From: Leifsonia xyli
Lineage (GTDB): Bacteria; Actinomycetota; Actinomycetes; Actinomycetales; Microbacteriaceae
Direction: 5' to 3'
NCBI GenBank assembly: GCA_001647635.1
Contig: CP014761.1
Span: 3,286,001-3,350,000, forward strand
Length of the DNA stretch: 64,000 nt
The translations under genes and the position numbers were made by a program. Below are positions 46,765 to 55,515 of this stretch, piece after piece (the first letter of the stretch is position 1; each line of letters opens with the position of its first letter). The notes beneath the pieces were generated by a model. It was not told where the DNA came from, ran no database searches, and was given only the letters and a program-made list of their open reading frames with translations.

Positions 46765-47924
46765 CTGACTTCACGTCCATCCGCGACCGGCTGGCGCAGC
46801 AGGCCATCGAACTCCCGAGCTGGGCGTTCGGCAACTCCGGCACCCGCTTCAAGGTGTTCGGCACGCCGGGCACCGCGCGCGACCCGTTCGAGAAGGTCTC
46901 GGACGCCGCGCAGGTGCACAAGCACACCGGGCTCGCGCCGAGCGTCGCGCTGCACATCCCGTGGGACCGCGTCGACAACTACGCCGACCTGCGCAAGCAC
47001 GCCGAGGACAACGGCGTGGAGCTGGGCACGATCAACTCGAACACGTTCCAGGACGACGACTACAAGTTCGGCTCGGTCACCCACCACGACGACCGCATCC
47101 GGCAGAAGGCGATCGACCACCACTTCGAGTGCATCGACGTGATGAACGAGACCGGGTCCCGCGACCTCAAGATCTGGCTGGCCGACGGCACGAACTACCC
47201 GGGCCAGGATTCGATGCGCGCCCGGCAGGACCGCCTCGCGGACAGCCTCCAGAAGATCTACGAGCGCATCGGCGAGGGCCAGCGGCTGGTGCTGGAGTAC
47301 AAGTTCTTCGAGCCGGCTTTCTATCACACGGATGTTCCGGACTGGGGCACCAGCTACGTCCAGACGGCGGCGCTCGGCGACCGGGCGTTCGTCTGCCTCG
47401 ACACCGGCCACCACGCCCCGGGAACGAACATCGAGTTCATCGTGATGCAGCTGCTGCGGCTCGGGAAGCTCGGGTCCTTCGACTTCAACTCCCGGTTCTA
47501 CGCCGACGACGACCTGATCGTGGGAGCGGCGGACCCGTTCCAGCTGTTCCGGATCGTGTTCGAGGTCATCCAGGGCGGCGGCTACGGCAACCCGGACGTC
47601 GCATTCATGCTCGACCAGTGCCACAACCTCGAGGCGAAGATCCCGGGCCAGATCCGCTCGGTGCTCAACGTCCAGGAGGCCACGGCGAAGGCACTGCTGG
47701 TGGATGTCGGCGCGCTCGACGCGGCCCAGCGGGCGAACGACGTCCTCGCCGCCAACACGGTGTTCATGGACGCGTTCAACACCGACGTGCGCGCCGACCT
47801 GGCCGCCTGGCGCGAGTCGCGCGGGCTGCCCGCCGACCCGATGGCCGCGTACAAGGCGAGCGGGTACCAGGAGAAGATCGAGGCCGAGCGCGTGGGCGGC
47901 ACCCAGGCCGGATGGGGCGCGTGA
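46761..47924 (+). CDS. rhaI: L-rhamnose isomerase (RhaI type)
   Basis: It converts L-rhamnose to L-rhamnulose. The 387-residue TIM-barrel protein of the xylose-isomerase-like family has metal-ligand regions VLEYKFFEPAF, CLDTGHHAPGTNIEF and FDFNSRFYADDD. It starts at TTG 46761, overlapping the rhaU stop. This is the RhaI type found in Actinobacteria and Rhizobium rather than the E. coli RhaA. Confidence 0.93.
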   Translation: MTDFTSIRDRLAQQAIELPSWAFGNSGTRFKVFGTPGTARDPFEKVSDAAQVHKHTGLAPSVALHIPWDRVDNYADLRKHAEDNGVELGTINSNTFQDDDYKFGSVTHHDDRIRQKAIDHHFECIDVMNETGSRDLKIWLADGTNYPGQDSMRARQDRLADSLQKIYERIGEGQRLVLEYKFFEPAFYHTDVPDWGTSYVQTAALGDRAFVCLDTGHHAPGTNIEFIVMQLLRLGKLGSFDFNSRFYADDDLIVGAADPFQLFRIVFEVIQGGGYGNPDVAFMLDQCHNLEAKIPGQIRSVLNVQEATAKALLVDVGALDAAQRANDVLAANTVFMDAFNTDVRADLAAWRESRGLPADPMAAYKASGYQEKIEAERVGGTQAGWGA

Positions 47925-49960
47925 TGACCAACGAGACCGTCGCGGCGCTCATCGCCCGCTCGAACCGCCTCGGGTCGGACCCGAAGAACACCAACTACGC
48001 CGGCGGCAACACCTCCGCCAAGGGCACCGAGACCGACCCGGTCACGGGGGAGCCGGTCGAGCTGCTGTGGGTGAAGGGCTCCGGGGGAGACCTCGGCACC
48101 CTCACCGAGCAGGGCCTCGCGGTGCTCCGGCTCGACCGCCTTCGCGCGCTGCAGAACGTCTACCCGGGCGTCGAGCGCGAGGACGAGATGGTCGCCGCGT
48201 TCGACTACACCCTGCACGGCAAGGGCGGCGCGGCGCCCTCGATCGACACGGCGATGCACGGCCTGGTGGATGCGGCCCACGTCGACCATCTGCACCCCGA
48301 CTCCGGCATCGCTATCGCGACAGCGGCCGACGGCGAGGCGCTGACGAAGACGATCTTCGGCGGCCGCGTCGTGTGGGTGCCGTGGCGGCGTCCCGGCTTC
48401 CAGCTCGGCCTCGACATCGCGGCGATCAAGCAGGCGAACCCGGACGCGATCGGCACCATCCTCGGCGGCCACGGCATCACGGCGTGGGGCGACACCAGCG
48501 AGGAGGCGGAGGCCAACTCGCTGTGGATCATCCAGACCGCCGCCGACTACATCGCCGAGCACGGCCGTCCCGAGCCGTTCGGCGCGCGCATCCCGGCGAA
48601 CGAGCCGCTCGACCCGGCCGAGCGCCGGGCGAAGGCCGCCGCGCTCGCGCCGACCCTGCGCGGGCTCGCCTCGACCGACAAGCCGCAGGTCGGCTCGTTC
48701 ACCGACGCCGATGTCGTGCTCGACTTCCTCGCCTCGGAGGAGCACGTCCGGCTGGGCGCGCTCGGCACCTCGTGCCCGGATCACTTCCTGCGCACGAAGG
48801 TGAAGCCGCTCATCCTCGACCTGCCGGCCGACGCCTCTATCGAGGACTCCATCGCCCGGCTGAAGGAGCTGCACGAGCAGTACCGCGCCGAGTACACGGC
48901 CTACTACGAGCGGTACGCGACCCCGGAGTCACCCGCGATGCGCGGCGCGGACCCCGCGATCGTGCTCATCCCGGGCGTGGGGATGTTCTCCTACGGCAAG
49001 GACAAGCAGACCGCCCGTGTCGCGGGCGAGTTCTACATCAACGCGATCAACGTGATGCGCGGCGCGGAGGCGCTCTCGTCGTACGCGCCGATCGACGAGT
49101 CGGAGAAGTTCCGCATCGAGTACTGGGCGCTGGAGGAGGCCAAGCTGCAGCGCCTCCCGAAGCCGAAATCCCACGCCGGCCGCATCGCGCTCGTCACGGG
49201 GGCTGCCTCCGGCATCGGCAAGGCGATCGCGACCCGGCTCGCGGCCGAGGGCGCGTGCGTGGTGATCGCCGACCTCGACCTCGAGAAGGCGCAGGCCGCC
49301 GCGGCGGAGCTCGGCGGCACGGATGTGGCGATCGGGGTGGCGGCGAACGTCACCAGCGAGTCCGACATCCAGAAGGGCATCCAGGAGGCGCTGCTGCAGT
49401 TCGGCGGCCTCGACCTGATCGTCAACAACGCGGGCCTGTCGATCTCCAAGCCGCTGCTGGAGACCACCGAGGCCGACTGGGACCTGCAGCATGACGTCAT
49501 GGCCAAGGGCTCGTTCCTGGTCTCGAAGGCGGCGGCGAAGGTCCTCATCGAGCAGGGACTCGGGGGCGACATCGTCTACATCTCGTCCAAGAACTCCGTC
49601 TTCGCGGGCCCGAACAACATCGCCTACTCGGCGACCAAGGCCGACCAGGCGCACCAGGTGCGGTTGCTCGCGGCCGAGCTCGGCGACTACGGCGTGAAGG
49701 TCAACGGCATCAACCCCGACGGCGTCGTGCGCGGCTCCGGCATCTTCGCCGGCGGCTGGGGCGCCAAGCGCGCCGCGGTCTACGGCGTGCCCGAGGAGGA
49801 GCTCGGCAAGTACTACGCCCAGCGCACGCTGCTCAAGCGCGAGGTGCTGCCGGAGAACGTGGCCAACGCGGTCGCCGTGCTCACCTCGGCGGACCTGGAC
49901 CACACCACCGGGCTGCACATCCCGGTGGATGCCGGGGTCGCCGCGGCCTTCCTGCGATGA
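47924..49960 (+). CDS. rhaD: Bifunctional rhamnulose-1-P aldolase / lactaldehyde dehydrogenase
   Basis: The 678-residue fusion (RhaEW/RhaD type) has an N-terminal class II aldolase domain (DHLHPDSG and GGHG as zinc-site regions), which would split rhamnulose 1-phosphate into DHAP and L-lactaldehyde. A C-terminal short-chain dehydrogenase (VTGAASGIGKAIA, NNAG, YSATK) probably oxidises lactaldehyde to L-lactate. It overlaps rhaI by one base. Confidence 0.93.
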   Translation: MTNETVAALIARSNRLGSDPKNTNYAGGNTSAKGTETDPVTGEPVELLWVKGSGGDLGTLTEQGLAVLRLDRLRALQNVYPGVEREDEMVAAFDYTLHGKGGAAPSIDTAMHGLVDAAHVDHLHPDSGIAIATAADGEALTKTIFGGRVVWVPWRRPGFQLGLDIAAIKQANPDAIGTILGGHGITAWGDTSEEAEANSLWIIQTAADYIAEHGRPEPFGARIPANEPLDPAERRAKAAALAPTLRGLASTDKPQVGSFTDADVVLDFLASEEHVRLGALGTSCPDHFLRTKVKPLILDLPADASIEDSIARLKELHEQYRAEYTAYYERYATPESPAMRGADPAIVLIPGVGMFSYGKDKQTARVAGEFYINAINVMRGAEALSSYAPIDESEKFRIEYWALEEAKLQRLPKPKSHAGRIALVTGAASGIGKAIATRLAAEGACVVIADLDLEKAQAAAAELGGTDVAIGVAANVTSESDIQKGIQEALLQFGGLDLIVNNAGLSISKPLLETTEADWDLQHDVMAKGSFLVSKAAAKVLIEQGLGGDIVYISSKNSVFAGPNNIAYSATKADQAHQVRLLAAELGDYGVKVNGINPDGVVRGSGIFAGGWGAKRAAVYGVPEEELGKYYAQRTLLKREVLPENVANAVAVLTSADLDHTTGLHIPVDAGVAAAFLR

Positions 49961-49973
49961 ACGGGAGTCTGGG

Positions 49974-51404
49974 ATGAGCGCGGGCACGGTCGCGGCGGTC
50001 GACCTGGGCGCGACCAGCGGCCGGGTGATGCACGCCCGCGTCGGCACGGACACCCTCGAGCTGACCGAGGCCGCGCGGTTCCCGAACACTCCCGTCCGGC
50101 TCTGGGAGGGTGACCGCGGCGCCCTGCACTGGGATGTGACCGGCCTGTACGCGAGCGTGCTCGACGGCCTGGCCGCCGTGTCCCGGACCGACCCCGCCCT
50201 GCGCAGCATCGGCGTGGACTCGTGGGCGGTCGACTACGGCCTCCTCCGGTCCGGCCGGATGCTCGGCGAGCCGTACCACTACCGCGACGAGCGCACGGCG
50301 CGCGGGGTCGAACTCGTGCACGCGGCCGTCTCGCCCGAGGAGCTGTACCGCGAGGGCGGCCTGCAGTTCCTGCCGTTCAACTCGCTGTACCAGTTGGCGG
50401 TGGATGCGGCCGACGGCTCGCTGGGCGCCGCCGACCGGTTCCTGCTCATCCCGGACCTCATCGCCTACTGGCTCACCGGCGCCGCCCACGCCGAGCGCAC
50501 CAACGCCTCCACCACCGGCCTGCTGACGGCCGAGGGCGCGTGGAACGACGGCCTGATCGAGCGGCTCGGCCTACCGCGCACCACCTTCGCGCCGCTGGTC
50601 GACGCGGGGACGCCGATCGGAGGACTGCTCCCGGCTCTGGCGCACGACCTGCCCTTCGCCGGCGCCGGCCCGACCGTCACGGCGGTCGGGTCGCACGACA
50701 CCGCCTCGGCGGTGGTCGCGGTGCCGATGGACGCGGCCCGGGCCGCGTACATCTCCTGCGGAACGTGGGGGCTCGTGGGGGTGGAGCTCGAGCGGCGCAT
50801 CCTCTCCGACGAGGGACGCGCCGCGAACTTCACCAACGAGGGCGGCGTGGACGGGCGCATCCGGTACCTTCACAACGTCATGGGGCTGTGGCTGCTCAGC
50901 GAGTCCCTCCGCGAGTGGCAGCGCCGCGGGCTCCACGTCGACCTCGCCGGGCTGCTGGCGGAGGCTTCCGAGCTGCCGCGTCCGGCCGAGGTGTTCGACG
51001 CCGAGGACCCTCGCTTCCTCGCCCCCGGCGACATGCCGGGCCGGATCGCCGAGTGGTTCGACGAGCGCGGGATGCGCGCCCCGGCCTCGCCCGCGGGCAT
51101 GGTCCGCGTCATCGTCGAGAGCCTCGCCGCCGCCTTCGCCGAGACCGTCCGGACGGCGGGATCCCTGTCGGGTGTGCCGGTCGAGGCCGTCCACATCGTC
51201 GGCGGGGGAGCGCGCAACGCCCTGCTCTGCCAGGTGACCGCCGACCGCAGCGGCCTGCCGGTGCTCGCCGGTCCCGTCGAGGCCACCGCGATCGGCAACG
51301 TCCTGGTCCAGGCGCGCGCCGCCGGCCTGCTCTCCGGCGACCTGGAGACGCTTCGCGCCCTGGTCGCCCGCACCACCCAGATCGTCCGCTACGACCCCCG
51401 TTAG
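49974..51404 (+). CDS. rhaB: Rhamnulokinase
   Basis: This 476-residue FGGY-family kinase phosphorylates L-rhamnulose. It shows [13 protein letters not shown] at the N-terminus, SWAVDYGLL, and [15 protein letters not shown] near the C-terminus. GGGAG precedes the ATG at 49974. Its TAG stop lies inside the likely -10 box of lldD. Confidence 0.92.
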   Translation: MSAGTVAAVDLGATSGRVMHARVGTDTLELTEAARFPNTPVRLWEGDRGALHWDVTGLYASVLDGLAAVSRTDPALRSIGVDSWAVDYGLLRSGRMLGEPYHYRDERTARGVELVHAAVSPEELYREGGLQFLPFNSLYQLAVDAADGSLGAADRFLLIPDLIAYWLTGAAHAERTNASTTGLLTAEGAWNDGLIERLGLPRTTFAPLVDAGTPIGGLLPALAHDLPFAGAGPTVTAVGSHDTASAVVAVPMDAARAAYISCGTWGLVGVELERRILSDEGRAANFTNEGGVDGRIRYLHNVMGLWLLSESLREWQRRGLHVDLAGLLAEASELPRPAEVFDAEDPRFLAPGDMPGRIAEWFDERGMRAPASPAGMVRVIVESLAAAFAETVRTAGSLSGVPVEAVHIVGGGARNALLCQVTADRSGLPVLAGPVEATAIGNVLVQARAAGLLSGDLETLRALVARTTQIVRYDPR

Positions 51405-51415
51405 GATCCATTCGC
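51402..51415 (+). promoter_or_regulatory. -10 box of lldD overlapping the rhaB stop
   Basis: TAGGAT at 51402-51407 includes the rhaB stop codon and sits 8 nt before the lldD ATG, which has no ribosome binding site. This suggests a separate, leaderless lldD transcript. Confidence 0.45.
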
Positions 51416-52687
51416 ATGGTCGACCGTCAATTTCCCAAGCCCGCCGAGCTGCTGGAGCTCATGCAGTTCAAGAAGCCCGAGCTGAATCTCAAGAAGCGGC
51501 GGCTGGAGTCGGCGCTGACGATCGAGGACCTGGCGCGGATCGCCAAGCGCCGGACTCCGAAGGCCGCGTTCGACTACACCGAGGGCGCCGCCGAGGGCGA
51601 GCTGTCGCTGACCCGGGCGCGGCAGGCGTTCCAGGACGTGGAGTTCCACCCGTCGATCCTGCACGACGTCTCCACCGTCGACACCTCGTGCGAGATCTGG
51701 GGCGGCCCGTCGGCGTTGCCGTTCGGGATCGCGCCGACCGGGTTCACCCGCTTGATGCAGACCGAGGGCGAGACCGCCGGTGCGGGTGCGGCTGGCGCGG
51801 CGGGCATCCCGTTCACCCTCTCCACGCTGGGGACGACCTCCATCGAAGGCGTGAAGGCGGCGAACCCGCACGGGCGCAACTGGTTCCAGCTGTACGTGAT
51901 GCGGCAGAAGGAGATCAGCTACGGCCTGGTCGAGCGGGCCGCGGCCGCGGGGTTCGACACGCTCTTCTTCACCGTGGACACGCCGGTCGCCGGCGCCCGG
52001 TTGCGGGATAAGAGGAACGGGTTCTCCATCCCGCCCCAGCTGACCCTCGGCACGATCGTGAACGCGATCCCGCGGCCGTGGTGGTGGTACGACTTCCTGA
52101 CCACTCCGAAGCTGGAGTTCGCGTCGCTGTCCGCCACCGGCGGCACCGTCGGCGACCTGCTCAACGCGGCGATGGATCCGTCGATCGACTACGACGACCT
52201 CGCCGAGATCCGCGCACTCTGGCCTGGGAAACTCGTCATCAAGGGCGTGCAGAACCTCGACGACGCGAAGAAGCTGACCGACCTGGGCGTCGACGGGATC
52301 GTGCTCTCCAACCACGGCGGTCGGCAGCTGGACCGGGCGCCGATCCCGTTCCACCTGCTCCCGGAGGTCGCCCGCGAGGTCGGTCACCACACCGAGATCG
52401 CGATCGACACCGGCATCATGAACGGCGCCGACATCGTCGCCGCCTACGCACTGGGCGCGAAGTTCACGTTGATCGGCCGGGCGTACCTGTATGGCCTCAT
52501 GGCCGGCGGGCGGGAAGGCGTGGACCGCACCATCCAGATCCTCACCGACCAGATCATCCGGACCATGAAGCTGCTGCAGGTGCGTACCCTCGCCGAGCTC
52601 GGCCCGCAGCACGTCACTCAGCTCACCCGCCTGCAGCCCCTCCGGCGCACCACCGCCACTGAGCCCGCGGAGCACGCGGGCGCCTAG
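51416..52687 (+). CDS. lldD: L-lactate dehydrogenase (FMN-dependent, LldD family)
   Basis: The 423-residue FMN-dependent alpha-hydroxyacid dehydrogenase has the TIM-barrel core with [32 protein letters not shown] and the active-site HGGRQLD. At the end of the rhamnose cluster it would turn the L-lactate from RhaD into pyruvate, completing the pathway. Other alpha-hydroxy acids are possible substrates. Palindrome clusters C and D follow. Confidence 0.9.
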   Translation: MVDRQFPKPAELLELMQFKKPELNLKKRRLESALTIEDLARIAKRRTPKAAFDYTEGAAEGELSLTRARQAFQDVEFHPSILHDVSTVDTSCEIWGGPSALPFGIAPTGFTRLMQTEGETAGAGAAGAAGIPFTLSTLGTTSIEGVKAANPHGRNWFQLYVMRQKEISYGLVERAAAAGFDTLFFTVDTPVAGARLRDKRNGFSIPPQLTLGTIVNAIPRPWWWYDFLTTPKLEFASLSATGGTVGDLLNAAMDPSIDYDDLAEIRALWPGKLVIKGVQNLDDAKKLTDLGVDGIVLSNHGGRQLDRAPIPFHLLPEVAREVGHHTEIAIDTGIMNGADIVAAYALGAKFTLIGRAYLYGLMAGGREGVDRTIQILTDQIIRTMKLLQVRTLAELGPQHVTQLTRLQPLRRTTATEPAEHAGA

Positions 52688-52689
52688 CC

Positions 52690-52742
52690 ATTCGTGCCGA
52701 ATGTGCGCTATTCGTCACGAATAGCGCACATTCGGCACGAAT
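52690..52742. repeat. Palindrome cluster C: perfect 53-bp palindrome of three units
   Basis: Units ATTCGTGCCGAAT (52690), ATTCGTCACGAAT (52710) and ATTCGGCACGAAT (52730) are 20 bp apart. The whole 53 bp is a perfect inverted repeat centred on C at 52716, and it differs from cluster B by one base. It begins 3 bp after the lldD stop. Confidence 0.92.
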
Positions 52743-52806
52743 CTCGGCCACCGCAGGTGCTCGACGCATCGTGCCGACGCTGGTCCCGCACTCCTGTGGC
52801 GGCGCG

Positions 52807-52859
52807 ATTCGTGCCGAATCGACGCCATTCGTCACGAATAGCGCACATTCGGCACGAAT
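52807..52859. repeat. Palindrome cluster D: three 13-bp units at 20-bp pitch
   Basis: The same three units as cluster C occur at 52807, 52827 and 52847. The second spacer and the flank (CTCGG) are identical to C, giving a 38-bp shared stretch, while the first spacer differs. It lies in the convergent gap between lldD and the gene at 52889. Confidence 0.9.
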
Positions 52860-52888
52860 CTCGGTGAGGGGTCGCGCGCGGGCGGCGG

Positions 52889-53182
52889 TCAGCGCGGGGT
52901 GTACTCGTAGACGACGGCGGACCAGTGGCCCTCGAGCTCGTCCCAGGACTCGGGGCCGTGGTAGGCGAGCGCGTACTGCACGTTGAGGATGGGGCCGAGG
53001 ATGTTCAGCACGTCCGGATCGAAGGGTGTGCCCGGCGGGAAGCCCAGGCCGAAGCTGTGGATGATGCTGTCGTCCGCCGCGCGCAGCCACACGCCCCAGC
53101 CCTGGCTGACCGGCATCGCGACCACGCGGAACACCGTGGCTGGGTCGTAGTCGGCGGGGAGCGCGTCGGGCAGTTCGGTCAT
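52889..53182 (-). CDS. Small conserved hypothetical protein
   Basis: The 97-residue soluble acidic protein (MTELPDALPADYDPATVFRV...; GPESWDELEGHWSAVVYEY) has no recognised domain. The ATG at 53182 is supported by TACGGT (53190-53195 on this strand) 7 nt upstream, which makes it leaderless. It is divergent from the MarR gene. Confidence 0.7.
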   Translation of the reverse strand: MTELPDALPADYDPATVFRVVAMPVSQGWGVWLRAADDSIIHSFGLGFPPGTPFDPDVLNILGPILNVQYALAYHGPESWDELEGHWSAVVYEYTPR

Positions 53183-53243
53183 GGATGCAACCGTACAAGC
53201 CCGCGCGCACGCAGGGAACAAACGGCGGCGTCCCTCGGTTGAT

Positions 53244-53253
53244 TGACATGTCA
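53244..53253. promoter_or_regulatory. MarR-type palindrome
   Basis: TGACATGTCA is a perfect palindrome about 33 bp upstream of the MarR gene start. TTGACA (53243-53248) inside it could be the -35 box, so binding would repress the operon. Confidence 0.5.
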
Positions 53254-53286
53254 GTTACTTTCGCTGACGGACAGAACCGAGGACCC

Positions 53287-53778
53287 ATGACACCGACCGC
53301 CGCACCCGAGCGCCTGACCGAGCGTGAACTCGCCGTCTGGCGATCGCTGCTCGACACCACGGACCAGCTGCGCCGCCTGCTGTCCGCCGAGCTGCAGCGC
53401 GTCGAGCTGTCGCCGGGCGACTATGCCGTGCTCCTCGCCCTCACCGAGGCGCCCGAGCGCACCCTGCGGTCATCCGAGGTCGCGGACGCCATCGGCTGGG
53501 AGCGCAGCCGCGTCTCGCACCAGCTGGGGCGGATGGAGCGGCGGGGCCTGATCCGCCGCGCCGACTGTCCCGGCGACAACCGCGGCGCGCTCGTCCTCCT
53601 GACCGACGATGGCCTCCAGGCGATCCGTCAGGCGTCCGGGCCGCACCTCCGGGCCGTCAAGCGGCTCTTCGCCGACGCGCTCGAACCGCAGCAGCTCGAT
53701 GCCCTCGCCAACGTGCTCGGCAGCATCCGCACCCACCTCGACGCCGCAGAAGAGGCCACAGAAGGAGACCGCTCATGA
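53287..53778 (+). CDS. MarR-family transcriptional regulator
   Basis: The 163-residue protein has a winged-helix core (LSPGDYAVLLALTEAPERTLRSSEVADAIGWERSRVSHQLGRMERRGLI in outline) and a C-terminal dimerisation helix. ATG 53287 follows GAGGA. An in-frame ATG at 53248 lies inside the palindrome and is less likely. It overlaps the next gene by 4 bases, so it probably controls the redox genes behind it. Confidence 0.9.
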   Translation: MTPTAAPERLTERELAVWRSLLDTTDQLRRLLSAELQRVELSPGDYAVLLALTEAPERTLRSSEVADAIGWERSRVSHQLGRMERRGLIRRADCPGDNRGALVLLTDDGLQAIRQASGPHLRAVKRLFADALEPQQLDALANVLGSIRTHLDAAEEATEGDRS

Positions 53779-54434
53779 CCGCCATCGCCCGACCGCGCGT
53801 CGCCATCCTCGGCGTCGGACACGTCGGCTCCGCGCTCGCGCGCATCCTGCTCGACGCCGGATACGAGGTGGATGTCGCCGCCTCGGGCGACCCGCAGCGC
53901 ATCCAGCTGATCGCCTCGGTCGTCATGCCGGGCGCCCGCCCGCGCTGGGCCGCGGAGGCCGTCGCCGACGCGGACGTGGTCATCCTCGCCATCCCGCTGC
54001 ACCGATTCGCGGGGCTCGACCGTTCGATGCTGGACGGGAAGATCGTCGTCGACTCCATGAACTACTGGGCGCCGACCGACGGCGTGCAGCCGCTGTTCGA
54101 GGACGACGAGCTGACCAGCAGCGAGATCGTCCAGCGCGAGCTCGCCGCCGCCCGGATCGTGAAGACCTTCAACCACATCGGCTACCACGAGATGGAGGAG
54201 GACCGCCGGCCCGCCGGTGACCCCGACCGCCGCGCGCTCGGCGTGGCGTCGGACGACGCGGACGCCGCCGCGACGGTCGCCTCCCTCATCGAGGACGCCG
54301 GCTACGACACGGTGCTCGCCGAGAGCCTGCGCGACGGCGTCGCGTTCGAGCCCGGCGGTCCCGTCTTCGGTGCGCGGCTCGACGCCGCCGCCTTCCGCGC
54401 GGCCGTCGCGGGCGAACTCGAGACGGCCGCCTGA
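53775..54434 (+). CDS. NADP-binding reductase (F420-dependent NADP reductase-like)
   Basis: The 219-residue Rossmann-fold protein has VAILGVGHVGSALARILL near the start and AARIVKTFNHIGYHEM, as in the NADPH:F420 reductase/NAD-binding_10-like group. The next gene is an LLM-type flavin or F420 enzyme, which supports a redox pair. The cofactor cannot be decided from sequence reading alone. Confidence 0.82.
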   Translation: MTAIARPRVAILGVGHVGSALARILLDAGYEVDVAASGDPQRIQLIASVVMPGARPRWAAEAVADADVVILAIPLHRFAGLDRSMLDGKIVVDSMNYWAPTDGVQPLFEDDELTSSEIVQRELAAARIVKTFNHIGYHEMEEDRRPAGDPDRRALGVASDDADAAATVASLIEDAGYDTVLAESLRDGVAFEPGGPVFGARLDAAAFRAAVAGELETAA

Positions 54435-54460
54435 ACACCCCCACCCGAGAGAACATACAA

Positions 54461-55503
54461 ATGAACACCGCACAGTCCTTCCCCCTCACCTTCGGCCTGA
54501 ACACCTTCGGCGACGTCACCGCCGACGCCGACGGCCGTCCGATCTCCCACGCGCAGACCATCCGTGACCTTGTCGGACACGGCGTGGCCGCCGAGCAGGC
54601 CGGCCTCGACTTCTTCGGGATCGGCGAGCACCACACCGACGACATGCCGCTCTCGGCGGCGGACGTCGTGCTGAGCGCGATCGCCGCCCGCACCGAGCGC
54701 ATCCACCTCGGCTCGGCCGTGACCGTGCTGAGCTCGGACGACCCCGTCCGCGTCTTCCAGCGCTACTCGACGCTGAACGCCGTCTCGGACGGCCGCGCCG
54801 AGATCATCCTCGGTCGCGGGTCGAGCATCGACTCGTTCCCGCTGTTCGGCTTCGACCTGTCCGACTACGAGGACCTGTTCGAGGAGAAGACCAACCTCTT
54901 CGCCCACCTGCGCGAAGGCGGCCCGGTCACTTGGGAGGGCCGCACCCGCGCCGGCCTGCGCGACCAGGATGTGGTCCCGCACCTCGAGTCGCCGCTGCCC
55001 ACCTGGATCGGCGTGGGCGGCAGCCCGGAGTCCGTGATCCGCACAGCGCACTACGGCTTCGACCTGATGCTCGCCGTGATCGGCGGCCCGGCGTCCCGGT
55101 TCGCACCCTACGCAGAGCTCTTCCATAAGGCGCTGGAGCAGTTCGGCCGACCGATGGGGCGGATCGGGCTGCACTCGCCCGGCCACGTCGCCCGACCGAC
55201 GAGCAGGCGCGCGAGGAGTTCTGGCCGCACTACCGCGACATGATCACCAAGGTCAGCGCAACGCGGGGCTTCGCGATCCCGACCGAGGCGTCCTTCCAGC
55301 GCGAGCTCGGCCCGGACGGCAGCCTCTACGTCGGATCGCCGGAGACCGTCGCGACGAAGATCGCGGCGAACCTCCGCATCCTGGGCGCCGACCGGTTCGA
55401 CCTCAAGTACGGCATCCCCGGCATGACCGACGAGTCGCTGCTCACCGCCATCCGGTTGTACGGCGAGGAGGTCGTTCCGCGCGTGCGGGAGCTGCTGGCC
55501 TGA
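54461..55503 (+). CDS. LLM-class flavin-dependent oxidoreductase (apparent frameshift)
   Basis: This luciferase-like monooxygenase family protein (LTFGLNTFGD, GLDFFGIGEHH, GRGSSIDSFPLFG) runs in one frame to GLHSPGHVA and then one frame over (DEQAREEFWPHYRDMITKVSATRGF ... VGSPETVATKI). Restoring one C in the run at 55191-55193 joins them into 347 residues, the usual length. The break is probably a sequencing error. It is the third gene of the MarR operon and converges on the GH13 gene. Confidence 0.87.
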
Positions 55504-55515
55504 GCGGGCCCACCC

